From a virus: DNA of 23,045 nt. The notes beneath the pieces were generated by a model, which ran no database searches, was not told the DNA's origin, and saw nothing but the letters and a program-made list of their open reading frames with translations. The DNA lies in the IMG/VR virus record IMGVR_UViG_3300025769_011870, positions 1-23,045 of that record; one strand, 5' to 3'. Within the stretch, counting starts at the first letter, position 1, and each line of letters begins with the position of its first letter. This document shows positions 1 through 7,665 of this stretch, one piece after another. The translations under genes were made by a program, and so were the position numbers.

Positions 1-16
1 AAATTTCAGAAAAGCA

Positions 17-355
17 CTAGATGCCTGAGCCCTGCTTTTCCAGCAAATCAAAAATATCTTCTATTTCTTCTTCGCTCAATGCAAGTTTCTGCATTGTTTC
101 TTTTCCACTATTAACTAGTTCTCTCTCTTGCTTTATTTCTTTCTTGTCTCGGTTTCCTACCTTTTTTGACGCTTTTAGTTTGTCGATGTATTCTAAAACG
201 TTTTCGTCTTGTAGCAAATAACCAGAAACAATGCCACGAAAGAAAGCCGCCTGGGAGATTCCATCGTGCTCCAGGCGGATCTTTAGGTCAGCATATCTTT
301 TGTCGGTGTCGTAAAAAATGATCTTTTTACGAAGTTTGCCGTAGTCTTTACTCAT
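17..355 (-). CDS. Conserved phage protein, possible ribbon-helix-helix type
   Basis: 112 residues starting ATG at 355 (MSKDYGKLRK...). I do not recognise an assigned function. The N-terminal half (residues 8-55) resembles small DNA-binding regulators: a basic strand-like segment, then a helix containing DGISQAAFFRGIVSGYL. The C-terminal half is highly charged and probably helical or coiled-coil, ending in an acidic helix. From memory, similar proteins occur in marine T4-like phages; I could not check this. The start overlaps the end of the upstream zinc-finger-like gene by 8 bp, so the two are co-transcribed. A ribbon-helix-helix regulator is a guess based on the ISQAAFFR pattern. Confidence 0.75.
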   Translation of the reverse strand: MSKDYGKLRKKIIFYDTDKRYADLKIRLEHDGISQAAFFRGIVSGYLLQDENVLEYIDKLKASKKVGNRDKKEIKQERELVNSGKETMQKLALSEEEIEDIFDLLEKQGSGI

Positions 356-626
356 TGTCCTTGTTCTCTAGGTAAGTAGAAAACTCTTGGAGAATGTTCA
401 CGGCCTTGTCCCAACACTCTGGGCAATAAAGGTTTACGACCTGTTCTGCTCGTCGCTCAACCACATGCCAAGACATAACCATTTCTCGGTCCTTCTTGTC
501 AAATGGTTTCAGACAAGTCAGGCACTCGTCGGGCAACTTGCCAAATAGAGTCATCTTCTCCTCTAAATCTGGGTTGCCATCCTTCTTTGCCTGTTTTGCT
601 GCTGCTCTGCGTTGTGCTCGGTTCAT
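348..626 (-). CDS. Small zinc-binding-like conserved phage protein
   Basis: 92 residues. The N-terminus is basic and alanine-rich (MNRAQRRAAAKQAKK). Two cysteine pairs follow, CLTC near residues 35-38 and CPEC near 68-71, separated by about 30 residues, the spacing of a four-cysteine zinc site. The stretch LPDECLTCLKPFDKK looks familiar from marine T4-like phage hypothetical proteins, but no function is known to me. Its ATG overlaps the dUTPase stop in an ATGA junction, so it is translationally coupled to dut. Binding of nucleic acid or of a phage complex is plausible but unproven. Confidence 0.8.
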   Translation of the reverse strand: MNRAQRRAAAKQAKKDGNPDLEEKMTLFGKLPDECLTCLKPFDKKDREMVMSWHVVERRAEQVVNLYCPECWDKAVNILQEFSTYLENKDNE

Positions 627-1078
627 CCTGTGCTTCCTAAGGCTCCGTCGCCTCGGTTGCTGATGGTGATGGGATGCCAGTCATAGAGCGTGTCGTCAGA
701 GGTTTCCAAGAAACGAACTGGAACGACGGGGATAACAACGCCCTGTGCGATCTTCTCTCCTGGTTGAATAAACCTGCCGATGCCGGTGACGTTGTGAAGG
801 TTTACAAAAACCTCTCCGTCATAGCCAGAGTCGACAACACAAGCACCGACCATCCAGCCCTTCTTAGCAGAGTTTCCACTTCGGTTCATGATCTGCATCA
901 TGTAGCCGTGTGGGATGCCAAACTTTAGACCAGTAGAAAGAATAACGCTCTTTCCTGCCTCGATCCAAAGAGCTTGCCCGTCTGCTGGGTTGAAACAGAG
1001 GTCTAGCCCTGCGTCAGAGGGATTTGCCCGGTAGGGTCGGTGTTCGCAATGTGGAAGGCAAAAATACTCTAAAATCAC
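623..1078 (-). CDS. dut: dUTP pyrophosphatase (dUTPase)
   Basis: Hydrolyses dUTP to dUMP and pyrophosphate, keeping uracil out of phage DNA and supplying dUMP to the flavin-dependent thymidylate synthase encoded at 13.8-14.5 kb. The 151 residues match the trimeric dUTPase length and carry all five motifs in order: SDAGLDL (21-27), NRSGNSAKKG (65-74), GACVVDSGYDGEV (78-90, with the catalytic Asp), IQPGEKIAQGVVIPV (104-118) and the glycine-rich C-terminal arm NRGDGALGSTG (141-151). Translation starts at GTG, and GTGA overlaps the stop of the upstream gene by 4 bp. The glycine-rich arm is complete, so the enzyme is probably active. Confidence 0.97.
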   Translation of the reverse strand: MILEYFCLPHCEHRPYRANPSDAGLDLCFNPADGQALWIEAGKSVILSTGLKFGIPHGYMMQIMNRSGNSAKKGWMVGACVVDSGYDGEVFVNLHNVTGIGRFIQPGEKIAQGVVIPVVPVRFLETSDDTLYDWHPITISNRGDGALGSTG

Positions 1079-1347
1079 TTAGTGCCTCCGCGAATAGAGT
1101 CATAGACCTTGATGAACTGCTCAATGTCGACCTCGGACTTCATCATTCGGTAAGCCTTGACGGTCATTGAGATCTCCTCGGCTGTAAGCCAGCCTTCTTC
1201 CTTGAACTCCTTTCGCAACTCGCGCTTCTGCTCCTTGTAAGGCTCCATGGCCTCCTCAATGGTGTTCAGAGCACGGATGTACTCAATCATCTTCTCGGTC
1301 TTTTCGTCACGAACTTGCTCAACAATAGCGGTATCACTTCCAAACAT
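1075..1347 (-). CDS. Small charged helical protein of unknown function
   Basis: 90 residues from ATG at 1347, immediately after the thioredoxin stop (TAAATG), with the ribosome-binding site GGAGGAGAG inside the end of the thioredoxin gene. The protein is almost entirely helical in character, with a Lys/Glu/Arg-rich central segment (EPYKEQKRELRKEF) followed by GWLTAEEISMTVKAYRMMK. I do not recognise a family. The two-helix pattern faintly recalls GapR/DUF2312-type small DNA-binding proteins, but that comparison rests on general appearance only. It ends in a GTGA overlap with dut. Confidence 0.75.
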   Translation of the reverse strand: MFGSDTAIVEQVRDEKTEKMIEYIRALNTIEEAMEPYKEQKRELRKEFKEEGWLTAEEISMTVKAYRMMKSEVDIEQFIKVYDSIRGGTK

Positions 1348-1617
1348 TTACTCTCCTCCTGTCATCTGAATTAGGTGTTCTACTGGCATAATGCCAAACT
1401 TGCGGTTCTTCTCAACGCCGTTGTCCAAGTAGACAAAGCACGGCACTGACCTTACACCATATTCTAGTGCAATGTCCCGGTGGTTGTCAACATTAATCTT
1501 TACCAATTCTACATCGCTTCTCGTCTTAAACTCTTCCAAAACTGGATTCATGCGCTTACATGGCATGCACCAGTCAGCGTAGAAATCAATCAAAACTTGT
1601 CCTTGCACGGGAATCAT
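1348..1617 (-). CDS. Thioredoxin, short phage type
   Basis: Thiol-disulfide oxidoreductase. The active site WCMPC lies at residues 16-20 (Cys17/Cys20) and the cis-proline loop SVPC has Pro59, both classic thioredoxin features. At 89 residues it lacks the first strand and helix of the usual ~105-residue fold, as in other phage thioredoxins. Its likely job is to re-reduce the ribonucleotide reductase encoded at 16.6-18.5 kb, whose C-terminal Cys pair needs such a donor; this is inference from gene content. The start follows the uvsE stop by 2 bp, with AGGAGG from the uvsE 3' end acting as a strong ribosome-binding site. Members with WCMPC instead of WCGPC are common in phages. Confidence 0.93.
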   Translation of the reverse strand: MIPVQGQVLIDFYADWCMPCKRMNPVLEEFKTRSDVELVKINVDNHRDIALEYGVRSVPCFVYLDNGVEKNRKFGIMPVEHLIQMTGGE

Positions 1618-1618
1618 C

Positions 1619-2536
1619 TTACCTCCTCATTAGTTCGCGTAGTTTGAAGACCCCAATCTCCTTGTGCTTGCATTCGCACATCACATCTACATCCAAACCA
1701 AAGGTTTCAACTGGCTCCCAATAGGAGTCAGAGTGGGCCTGTGGCTTGATCTTTGGGTTTTTGTGCTCCACCGCTCGGCTTTGCGAGTAGTGGATAACTG
1801 GCTTTACATTACCCCATGTCGTAAAAGCAAGGTTCATCGCATCTTCTTGCGACAGATCACCTGTGCAAAATAGATGGTGGTGAACATCGTGGACAATGGG
1901 GATGCCGATGCGTTTGAAGACCAGTTCATAAAGGTCTTTTGTGGAAAACATGCTTGCCTTGTCGTCATTTTCAACGGTAAGGCGGGTTTTCACAGCATCG
2001 GACAGGCGCTCAAAGTTGCGACAGAAAGTGTCTGCTGCCTTCTCCTTATTTCCGTAGGTTGCGCCAACATGAATGTTGATCTTCGCAAATGGTGTGCGAG
2101 GCAGACCAAGAAGGTCAAAAACCTCACCATGATGCTCCAGATCCTTGATTGTGTTTAGAACAACCTGCTCGTTTGGCGAACACAGCTTGTTGAACGGACC
2201 AGGGTGCGATGTAATGCGCATCCCGTGGATCTTGGCAAGTTGACCAGCAAACGCAAGCTTCTGCTTGATCCTATGGTAGTCTGGTAGTTCTTCAAGGCTG
2301 TACTCGGACGCCCACGGAAAGAGGTTGGAGGAAAGACGAAAAAAGGAAAAACCGTTCTTCACATTCCACTTCAAGATCTTTGGTAGATCCTGGCAGTTTT
2401 GTAGTGAAATCTCGGAAGCATAAGGTAGACCCTTCTGATCGAAAGTTCTACGGATCATGCTCCGGTTTGTTGTGATTCGCTTGGCCTTCGGTTGCTCCGA
2501 CAGCCCAAGGTTGATGCACGCATAGCCTAGATTCAT
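1619..2536 (-). CDS. uvsE: UV damage endonuclease (UvsE/UVDE family)
   Basis: Makes a nick 5' of UV photoproducts to start excision repair. 305 residues, the usual length for a bacterial UvsE. Family features include the N-terminal LGYACINLGL strand, the RLSSNLFPWASEY segment with its Tyr, GMRITSHPGPF (metal His), NIHVGATYGNK, LTVENDD (metal Glu), VHDVHHHLF (Asp/His ligands) and THYSQSR-like VIHYSQSR near the end. I chose ATG at 2536 because GGGGGA lies just upstream and the strong promoter at 2559-2587 would place the mRNA start only about 15-20 nt before it; a TTG further upstream overlaps that leader. The gene runs directly into thioredoxin. The enzyme suits a phage exposed to sunlight. 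Confidence 0.95.
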   Translation of the reverse strand: MNLGYACINLGLSEQPKAKRITTNRSMIRRTFDQKGLPYASEISLQNCQDLPKILKWNVKNGFSFFRLSSNLFPWASEYSLEELPDYHRIKQKLAFAGQLAKIHGMRITSHPGPFNKLCSPNEQVVLNTIKDLEHHGEVFDLLGLPRTPFAKINIHVGATYGNKEKAADTFCRNFERLSDAVKTRLTVENDDKASMFSTKDLYELVFKRIGIPIVHDVHHHLFCTGDLSQEDAMNLAFTTWGNVKPVIHYSQSRAVEHKNPKIKPQAHSDSYWEPVETFGLDVDVMCECKHKEIGVFKLRELMRR

Positions 2537-2542
2537 TCTTTC

Positions 2543-2589
2543 CCCCAATGACTCTTATAGTATAGCACCGCTGACTGGGTTAGTCAAGC
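2543..2589 (-). repeat. Direct repeat, copy 1 (promoter duplication)
   Basis: Matches 4191-4237 at 44 of 47 positions. The differences are at 2549, 2550 and 2574. The two copies flank the SF2-type ATPase gene. Positions 2549 and 2574 are partners in the inverted repeat and change together (T-A here, C-G in copy 2). Confidence 0.9.
2544..2587 (-). promoter_or_regulatory. Promoter of uvsE with -10-centred inverted repeat
   Basis: TTGACT (2582-2587) and TATACT (2559-2564) are separated by 17 bp. An imperfect inverted repeat (2544-2551 with 2572-2579) is centred exactly on the -10 box, and its downstream arm contains part of the uvsE ribosome-binding site. It is the first of two near-identical copies of this promoter; the other is at 4191-4237. 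Confidence 0.85.
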
Positions 2590-2600
2590 CACATTATCGG

Positions 2601-4163
2601 TTAAGCAGTCTTCTTGAAAAGACTCTCATTTGAAAAGATGGTTTTATTATCCATAATCACCTCTTCTGGCTGAGGAATCCTCTCAAAAATCACATAACGA
2701 CCAGCATACTTTTCTGGTTTTGCACAGGCCAAGTCTTTATCATGCTCAGAAACACCGCTCTCTCCGTTATAATGGATAGCAATATGTTTCCAATCTCTTC
2801 TTGTTCCAGTTATGCCATGTAGGGAAAACTCATGAGTTTTCGAACACTTATCCCCTCCTTCCTCAATCCAACACTTTGCAGCCAATCCAACATTGGAAGT
2901 TGTGCGGCCTGTGCTATAAACATAAACACCGCCATTGTTTTTTGCATGTTGATAGTTCTTATCCTGTTGAGATTTTGCTATTCCAACATAACGATACTTA
3001 AAGTTTTTGACACTTTTCTTTTTCATAAGGCTTCCATGTGTTTGTCCGCGATGCTTTTCAGCAATTTGTTTTACCGGCATGCCATTCTTGAAATCATTGT
3101 GCATTTCAGTCCACAAGTTTAGTGAGTCCAAGTCCATTAGGATAGGAAAATCAAAAGGCGGCTTGTAGCCAGTTGGGCGAGCGGCGGATTGAATAGACGA
3201 ACGGTCATTCTTATCAAAAGGCGCGTCATGCCAAATCCAAATATTATCATTACACTTTTTATCAAGTGTTGCGCCGGCGCTGTAAGACTTATCAATCAAA
3301 GCAACAGTTGGCTCATTTGTTGGTGTCTTCAAATCCTCTGCAAAATCAGCGATGTTATTGTCATGACAGTTATAAGATCTAACTTTAATGCCAAAGGACT
3401 CAATCTTTTTGGTCAGTTTAGTTCTGCTTCTCCCGGTGTAGCGAAGAACATAATAGTCACCATCAAAAGACTCTTTGTACTTGTTGAGCTTTTCATCAAA
3501 CTTCTCTGTTTCTTTGGTTGGGTCAAAAGCTTCCTCAACAAGTCCGCGATTATAGTGGTCAGCCAGGGAATAATAACCATCTTCCTCGGGCAAGTAACAG
3601 ACCAAGGGTTTAATGCTTTTACTATTAATCCCGTCAAGAACAACCGCTGGCGTAGCAGTAACAAGAAGTAGATGGAGCCTGTCATCTCCACTAAAATTAA
3701 TACGATCAAGTGCTTTATAAAAGTTACTTAATTCGTCAGCGGTGGCAAAATCTGCTTCATCACGGATAAGCTGAATCTTTTCGGCGCCGGCTTTGAGGGC
3801 GTTCTCGATTTCTGAAATAACCCTAGAAGTCTGGGCCTTACTATTAATATTTGAGTCGTTCAGGTGGAACGCTGTTCGCCCAAGCCACTGGCCACAATCC
3901 AAAGAGCCGGTGCCAAAAGCGCCATTTTTACGAAAGTTTTTAATTCTATCGGTTTGCTGGTTTCTCAAATACGTTGATGAAAGGCCGCAATCAAAAAGGA
4001 AAGTGTTTTTTGGACTCTGTTGGATCCACTGATGACAAACTTCATTACACAGATCAGTCTTACCGTTTTGAGGCGCTGAATAAATAAGAACACAGCGGTT
4101 GTTTTGAAGAAGCGTTATAACTTCCTTTGCTTTATCAATACTTTTCTGATATGGCATATGCAT
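2601..4163 (-). CDS. SF2-type helicase/ATPase-like protein
   Basis: 520 residues from ATG at 4163, preceded by AAAGGAG. Helicase-like motifs appear in order: Walker A SAPQNGKT (29-36), DEAD box RDEAD (134-138), motif III-like VTATP (168-172), motif V-like YSAGATL (294-300) and motif VI-like QSAARPTG (325-332). Walker A has an unusual APQN in place of the common glycine pattern. Residues 350-520 match nothing I recognise and may bind nucleic acid. The pattern faintly recalls Z1-type or phage recombination helicases; the exact family is uncertain. The gene looks more A/T-rich than dnaE beside it and sits between two copies of one promoter, so it may be a recently inserted cassette (moron). Confidence 0.75.
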   Translation of the reverse strand: MHMPYQKSIDKAKEVITLLQNNRCVLIYSAPQNGKTDLCNEVCHQWIQQSPKNTFLFDCGLSSTYLRNQQTDRIKNFRKNGAFGTGSLDCGQWLGRTAFHLNDSNINSKAQTSRVISEIENALKAGAEKIQLIRDEADFATADELSNFYKALDRINFSGDDRLHLLLVTATPAVVLDGINSKSIKPLVCYLPEEDGYYSLADHYNRGLVEEAFDPTKETEKFDEKLNKYKESFDGDYYVLRYTGRSRTKLTKKIESFGIKVRSYNCHDNNIADFAEDLKTPTNEPTVALIDKSYSAGATLDKKCNDNIWIWHDAPFDKNDRSSIQSAARPTGYKPPFDFPILMDLDSLNLWTEMHNDFKNGMPVKQIAEKHRGQTHGSLMKKKSVKNFKYRYVGIAKSQQDKNYQHAKNNGGVYVYSTGRTTSNVGLAAKCWIEEGGDKCSKTHEFSLHGITGTRRDWKHIAIHYNGESGVSEHDKDLACAKPEKYAGRYVIFERIPQPEEVIMDNKTIFSNESLFKKTA

Positions 4164-4190
4164 TTTTAACTCCTTTAATTGAATGTGGAT

Positions 4191-4237
4191 CCCCAACCAC
4201 TCTTATAGTATAGCACCGCTGGCTGGGTTAGTCAAGC
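4191..4237 (-). repeat. Direct repeat, copy 2 (promoter duplication)
   Basis: Second copy of the 47-bp element at 2543-2589. It includes the last codons and stop of dnaE (CTTGACTAA), so the -35 box is built into the dnaE 3' end. Confidence 0.9.
4192..4235 (-). promoter_or_regulatory. Promoter of the SF2 ATPase cassette
   Basis: TTGACT (4230-4235), 17-bp spacer, TATACT (4207-4212). The inverted repeat 4192-4199/4220-4227 is centred on the -10 box; 7 of 8 pairs are Watson-Crick and the eighth would be a G-U pair in read-through RNA. Here the downstream arm does not reach the ribosome-binding site, which lies about 20 bases further on. Confidence 0.85.
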
Positions 4238-7200
4238 AGTTTCCACGTCTTGAACGCTCTTCCGCGAGTTGAGAAGCCCCAATCTTCATTATAGTTGGGT
4301 CGGATCATGTAGAGCTTGTTTGTAGAAATGGTGTCGCCCATTTGCAAATCAACGCCCCAACAACGGATCCTGATGTTAGCGGAGTTAGAGTCCGTGGCTT
4401 CAACAATAAGGTAGTCCTTGCCGTTCTTTGTCTTCTTTGGCACAACCTTGCGAGGAATAAGCCAGGTGACTTGGAGGTCTGGGTCGTACTCGGAAATGGG
4501 AGGAATGCCCATCGCAGTCAACTTGTCCATCGTTTCAGGCTTGACAACCCGGTTCAGCGGGAACTGGCCGGTGAGGTCAATAAGAGACTGGATCTTCTCT
4601 TCCTCGGTGAAGTCGCCTTCGGGGCGGTAAAGATCGATGTTCTCGGCAAGGTTCTTCAACTTTCGTGGACGGTCAACAGCGACAGCAGACCAGAAATGCT
4701 TGAGCCCTGTAAAGCGAGTGTCAACCAGTTCGTGCATCGCACCAGAGCGACAAAGCACATCCAGAGCCTTCTTGTTCAACTTGGAATAACGCATCTTTTC
4801 GTTGAACAGGAAGTCCTCGACCTGTTGGAACGGGCGGCCAATGAAGATCTGGTCAATAGCCGCGTCCCCAAGACCCTTGACGGAAGTTAGAGGCTGAATA
4901 AGCGTCTTGCCATCGGCAGAGATCTCCCAAACACGACCAGAAGTGTTGACATTCAGCGGAGCGATCTTGAAACCGAACTGCTTGGCAGTTGAAATAGCCT
5001 TTTCCTTGCGGGTTTCCGGCTCCTTGTCCAAGAAAGCTGCCATCCACTCTGCGGGGTAGTAGGTGAAAAGCCAAGCACACTGGTAAGAAATGATCGAATA
5101 GCAAACGGCGTGAGACTTGTTGAAGCCATAGCCAGAGAAGTATTCGAAGGTTTCCCAAAGACGCTGGGCGGTAGTCTGCTTTAGACCCTTCTCCAAGCAA
5201 CCAGCAACGAACTTTCCGTGAAGAGCAGCCTTGACCTTGGCTTCCTTGCCAGTGCCCTTCTTTGTAAGAACCTTGCGAAGCATGTTGCCTTCGTCAAGAG
5301 TCAAGTCCTTGCCCAACTTGTGGGCGAGCATGGCGATTTGCTCTTGGAAAATAAGGAAGCCGTTGGTTTCCTCGGTCACTTGGCGATGATCGTCGTTGAT
5401 GTACTTGACCATTCCAGGCTTGCGACGGGTCTTCACAAAGTCCTTGTCGACGTTGGCCGACAGAGGACCAGGGCGGAAGATCGAGGTAATAGCGGAAATG
5501 TCAATAATGTTGTTTGGCTTGACCCGCTTGCAGAGCGCCTGTGCGCCGCCCTCTGTGAACTGGAATGTGCCAGCCCACTTGCCCTTGTGGAAAACGTTCT
5601 TGTAAACCTTCTGATCGTCAAGATCCATCACATCAGGGTGAAGGTGCTTGTTGTAATAATCGAGAATGTCCGAGAACTCGGGGTTTTCGATTCCGTGATG
5701 GCGACGAAGGATGTGAGAGATCGCACCTTCGATCATTCGCAAGGTAGAAAGGCCAAGAAGGTCAAACTTGATGAAACCCATGGGTTCAAGGTGACGAACG
5801 TTCTGGCCCTCCGACCAAGGCGTCTGGCGAACATCCTTGGAAGAGATCAGAGGCATGTGATAGTCAAGGTCTTCCGCGATCACAACGCCGCCAGCATGAC
5901 GGGAGCAAGAGCGCACCTGGCCATAGAGAGCATCGACGTGCGTGGCCACATCAGGGTACTTTCGGAGGAAAGCCTGGAGCGTGGTGGAGTATTGCTTGAC
6001 CTCCTCGAAAGTTGGGGTGTAAACACCGGCCTTGATGCCGTGAGCCTTCTTGGCAGCACGGGTCGCCTCGGTCATCATCTTTCCAGTTACGGAGTTGACC
6101 TCGGTGAAGGGAATGCCATAAAGCTTGGAAATGTCCTTGATAAGAGACTTCAACTGAAGCGTGTTCCAGTTGGAGATCGGGGCGACAACATCAGACCCCC
6201 ACTTCTCAATAAGACGATCCTTCAGAACCATAGGATCCGACACATCATAGTCAATGTCAGGGTAGTCCGTGGCATCCTTCCGCAAGAATCTCTCAAACTG
6301 AAGTCCATACTTGATGGGGTTGACCTGCGTAATGTCCAGGGAGTAAGCGACAAGCGAACCAGCAGCCGAACCACGACCAGGGCCGGCAAGCATGATCTCC
6401 TTCGTAATGTTGTCGATCTCGTTCATCGTCAAGAAATACTTGGAGAAACCACGGTCAGCGATGACCCCAAGCTCGTATTCGAGGCGGTCGGTGTATTCCT
6501 TGTCGTTGTGGAGGTTCTTTGCCCGCAACCCCTCAAAGCAGAACTTGCGAAGGGCAGAGTCAGCAGTTTCACCCACCGGAATAACAAAGTCAGGCAAACG
6601 AACTGTGTTGTCAGGGAGGAAGTTCTCGATGCGCTCGTGGGCAATAGTGTAGGTGTTCAGCAGGGACTGACGCACCACGTCGTCGTCATAGGAGACACCT
6701 GCCTTCTCGGAATAGCGAAGGTAGTCCTCCCACATTTGGTTGCCGTTCTTTGGGTAAAGCTCATAGCCGATCTCGTCAACATCGGTGGGAAGTTCACCAT
6801 CGTCAGCCCAAGACGGGCGGCCCTTGCCAAGCCAGCCAAGACGCTTGTAAAGTTCACGGTCCTTCCAAGCAGTAGGGTTGGGATAATGCGAATCCGCAGT
6901 AGAAATGAGAGGAATGTTGAACTCCTCGTGCATCTGGATCACATAGCGGTTTAGATCGTGCTGCTCGGGCACAGCGTTCCACTGAAGCTCACCATGCCAA
7001 CGGTCGCCAAGGATGGAAATAAAACGCTTTGTGAGGCTCCTCATAGCATCCAGGACGGCTTCTTCGCCCTGCTCCCGGTGCTCCCAGTAGCAGCCAGCAT
7101 AAACGCCCCCAAGGCAAGCAGAGGCCGCGATGATGCCCTCGCCATACTTTTCCAAAAGATCGAAATCGATGCGAGGATAACGATAAAAGTTTTCAGGCTG

Positions 7201-7665
7201 ATAGGACTCAGAAACCAGCTTGAAAAGGTTGTTCAGGCCCTTCTGATTTTGGGCAAGAAGAACAAGGTGCCGACGACGGTTTAGGACGTTCTTTGTAGCC
7301 TTCTTCGAGGCATCTTCGTCCTCAACGGTAGCACCAGAGGTTTCGTCTTGCTTTGCAGCGCGGGCAGCCTTCTTGTCCTGCATGATGCGCTCATAGTCCT
7401 CACGCCATTCCGTAATGGACGGCACAAAGTAAGCCTCACAGCCAAAGATCGGCTTGAAGTTCTTGCCTGCTGCTTGCATCTTCTTGGCATGAAGAACCTG
7501 CCAGGAAAGACCGTTCATGTTGCCATGGTCGGTCAGAGCCAGGGCATCCATGCCGTTTTCAAAGGCAAAGTCCATGTGTTCTTGTGGATAGCCAAAGCCA
7601 TCAAAGATCGAGCCTGCAACGCTGTGTGCGTGCAAACCAACAAAAGGAATGTTCTCACTCATCAT
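4228..7665 (-). CDS. dnaE: DNA polymerase III alpha subunit (DnaE type)
   Basis: Probable replicative polymerase; no family A or B polymerase is visible here. 1145 residues from ATG at 7665 (ATG at 7662 is equally possible); the junction ATGATGAGTGA overlaps the upstream stop. The N-terminal PHP domain keeps all the metal-site residues known from active DnaE PHP exonucleases: His12, His14, Asp22, His47, Glu77, His133, Cys184, Asp258, His260. A charged insert of about 45 residues precedes His133. The palm has GPGRGSAAGSL (428-438), PDIDYD (469-474, catalytic Asp472/Asp474) and KFDLLGL with the third Asp (roughly residue 640). YGFNKSHAVCYS follows, and a C-terminal OB-like segment lies near TWLIPRK. 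No separate DnaQ-like exonuclease is present, so proofreading by PHP is plausible. Confidence 0.96.
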   Translation of the reverse strand: MMSENIPFVGLHAHSVAGSIFDGFGYPQEHMDFAFENGMDALALTDHGNMNGLSWQVLHAKKMQAAGKNFKPIFGCEAYFVPSITEWREDYERIMQDKKAARAAKQDETSGATVEDEDASKKATKNVLNRRRHLVLLAQNQKGLNNLFKLVSESYQPENFYRYPRIDFDLLEKYGEGIIAASACLGGVYAGCYWEHREQGEEAVLDAMRSLTKRFISILGDRWHGELQWNAVPEQHDLNRYVIQMHEEFNIPLISTADSHYPNPTAWKDRELYKRLGWLGKGRPSWADDGELPTDVDEIGYELYPKNGNQMWEDYLRYSEKAGVSYDDDVVRQSLLNTYTIAHERIENFLPDNTVRLPDFVIPVGETADSALRKFCFEGLRAKNLHNDKEYTDRLEYELGVIADRGFSKYFLTMNEIDNITKEIMLAGPGRGSAAGSLVAYSLDITQVNPIKYGLQFERFLRKDATDYPDIDYDVSDPMVLKDRLIEKWGSDVVAPISNWNTLQLKSLIKDISKLYGIPFTEVNSVTGKMMTEATRAAKKAHGIKAGVYTPTFEEVKQYSTTLQAFLRKYPDVATHVDALYGQVRSCSRHAGGVVIAEDLDYHMPLISSKDVRQTPWSEGQNVRHLEPMGFIKFDLLGLSTLRMIEGAISHILRRHHGIENPEFSDILDYYNKHLHPDVMDLDDQKVYKNVFHKGKWAGTFQFTEGGAQALCKRVKPNNIIDISAITSIFRPGPLSANVDKDFVKTRRKPGMVKYINDDHRQVTEETNGFLIFQEQIAMLAHKLGKDLTLDEGNMLRKVLTKKGTGKEAKVKAALHGKFVAGCLEKGLKQTTAQRLWETFEYFSGYGFNKSHAVCYSIISYQCAWLFTYYPAEWMAAFLDKEPETRKEKAISTAKQFGFKIAPLNVNTSGRVWEISADGKTLIQPLTSVKGLGDAAIDQIFIGRPFQQVEDFLFNEKMRYSKLNKKALDVLCRSGAMHELVDTRFTGLKHFWSAVAVDRPRKLKNLAENIDLYRPEGDFTEEEKIQSLIDLTGQFPLNRVVKPETMDKLTAMGIPPISEYDPDLQVTWLIPRKVVPKKTKNGKDYLIVEATDSNSANIRIRCWGVDLQMGDTISTNKLYMIRPNYNEDWGFSTRGRAFKTWKLLD

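Noticed and set aside
5218-6954. 578-codon open frame on the plus strand opposite dnaE
   Set aside because: No recognisable domain or ribosome-binding site. It is a by-product of codon bias in dnaE; the minus-strand protein has every polymerase motif.
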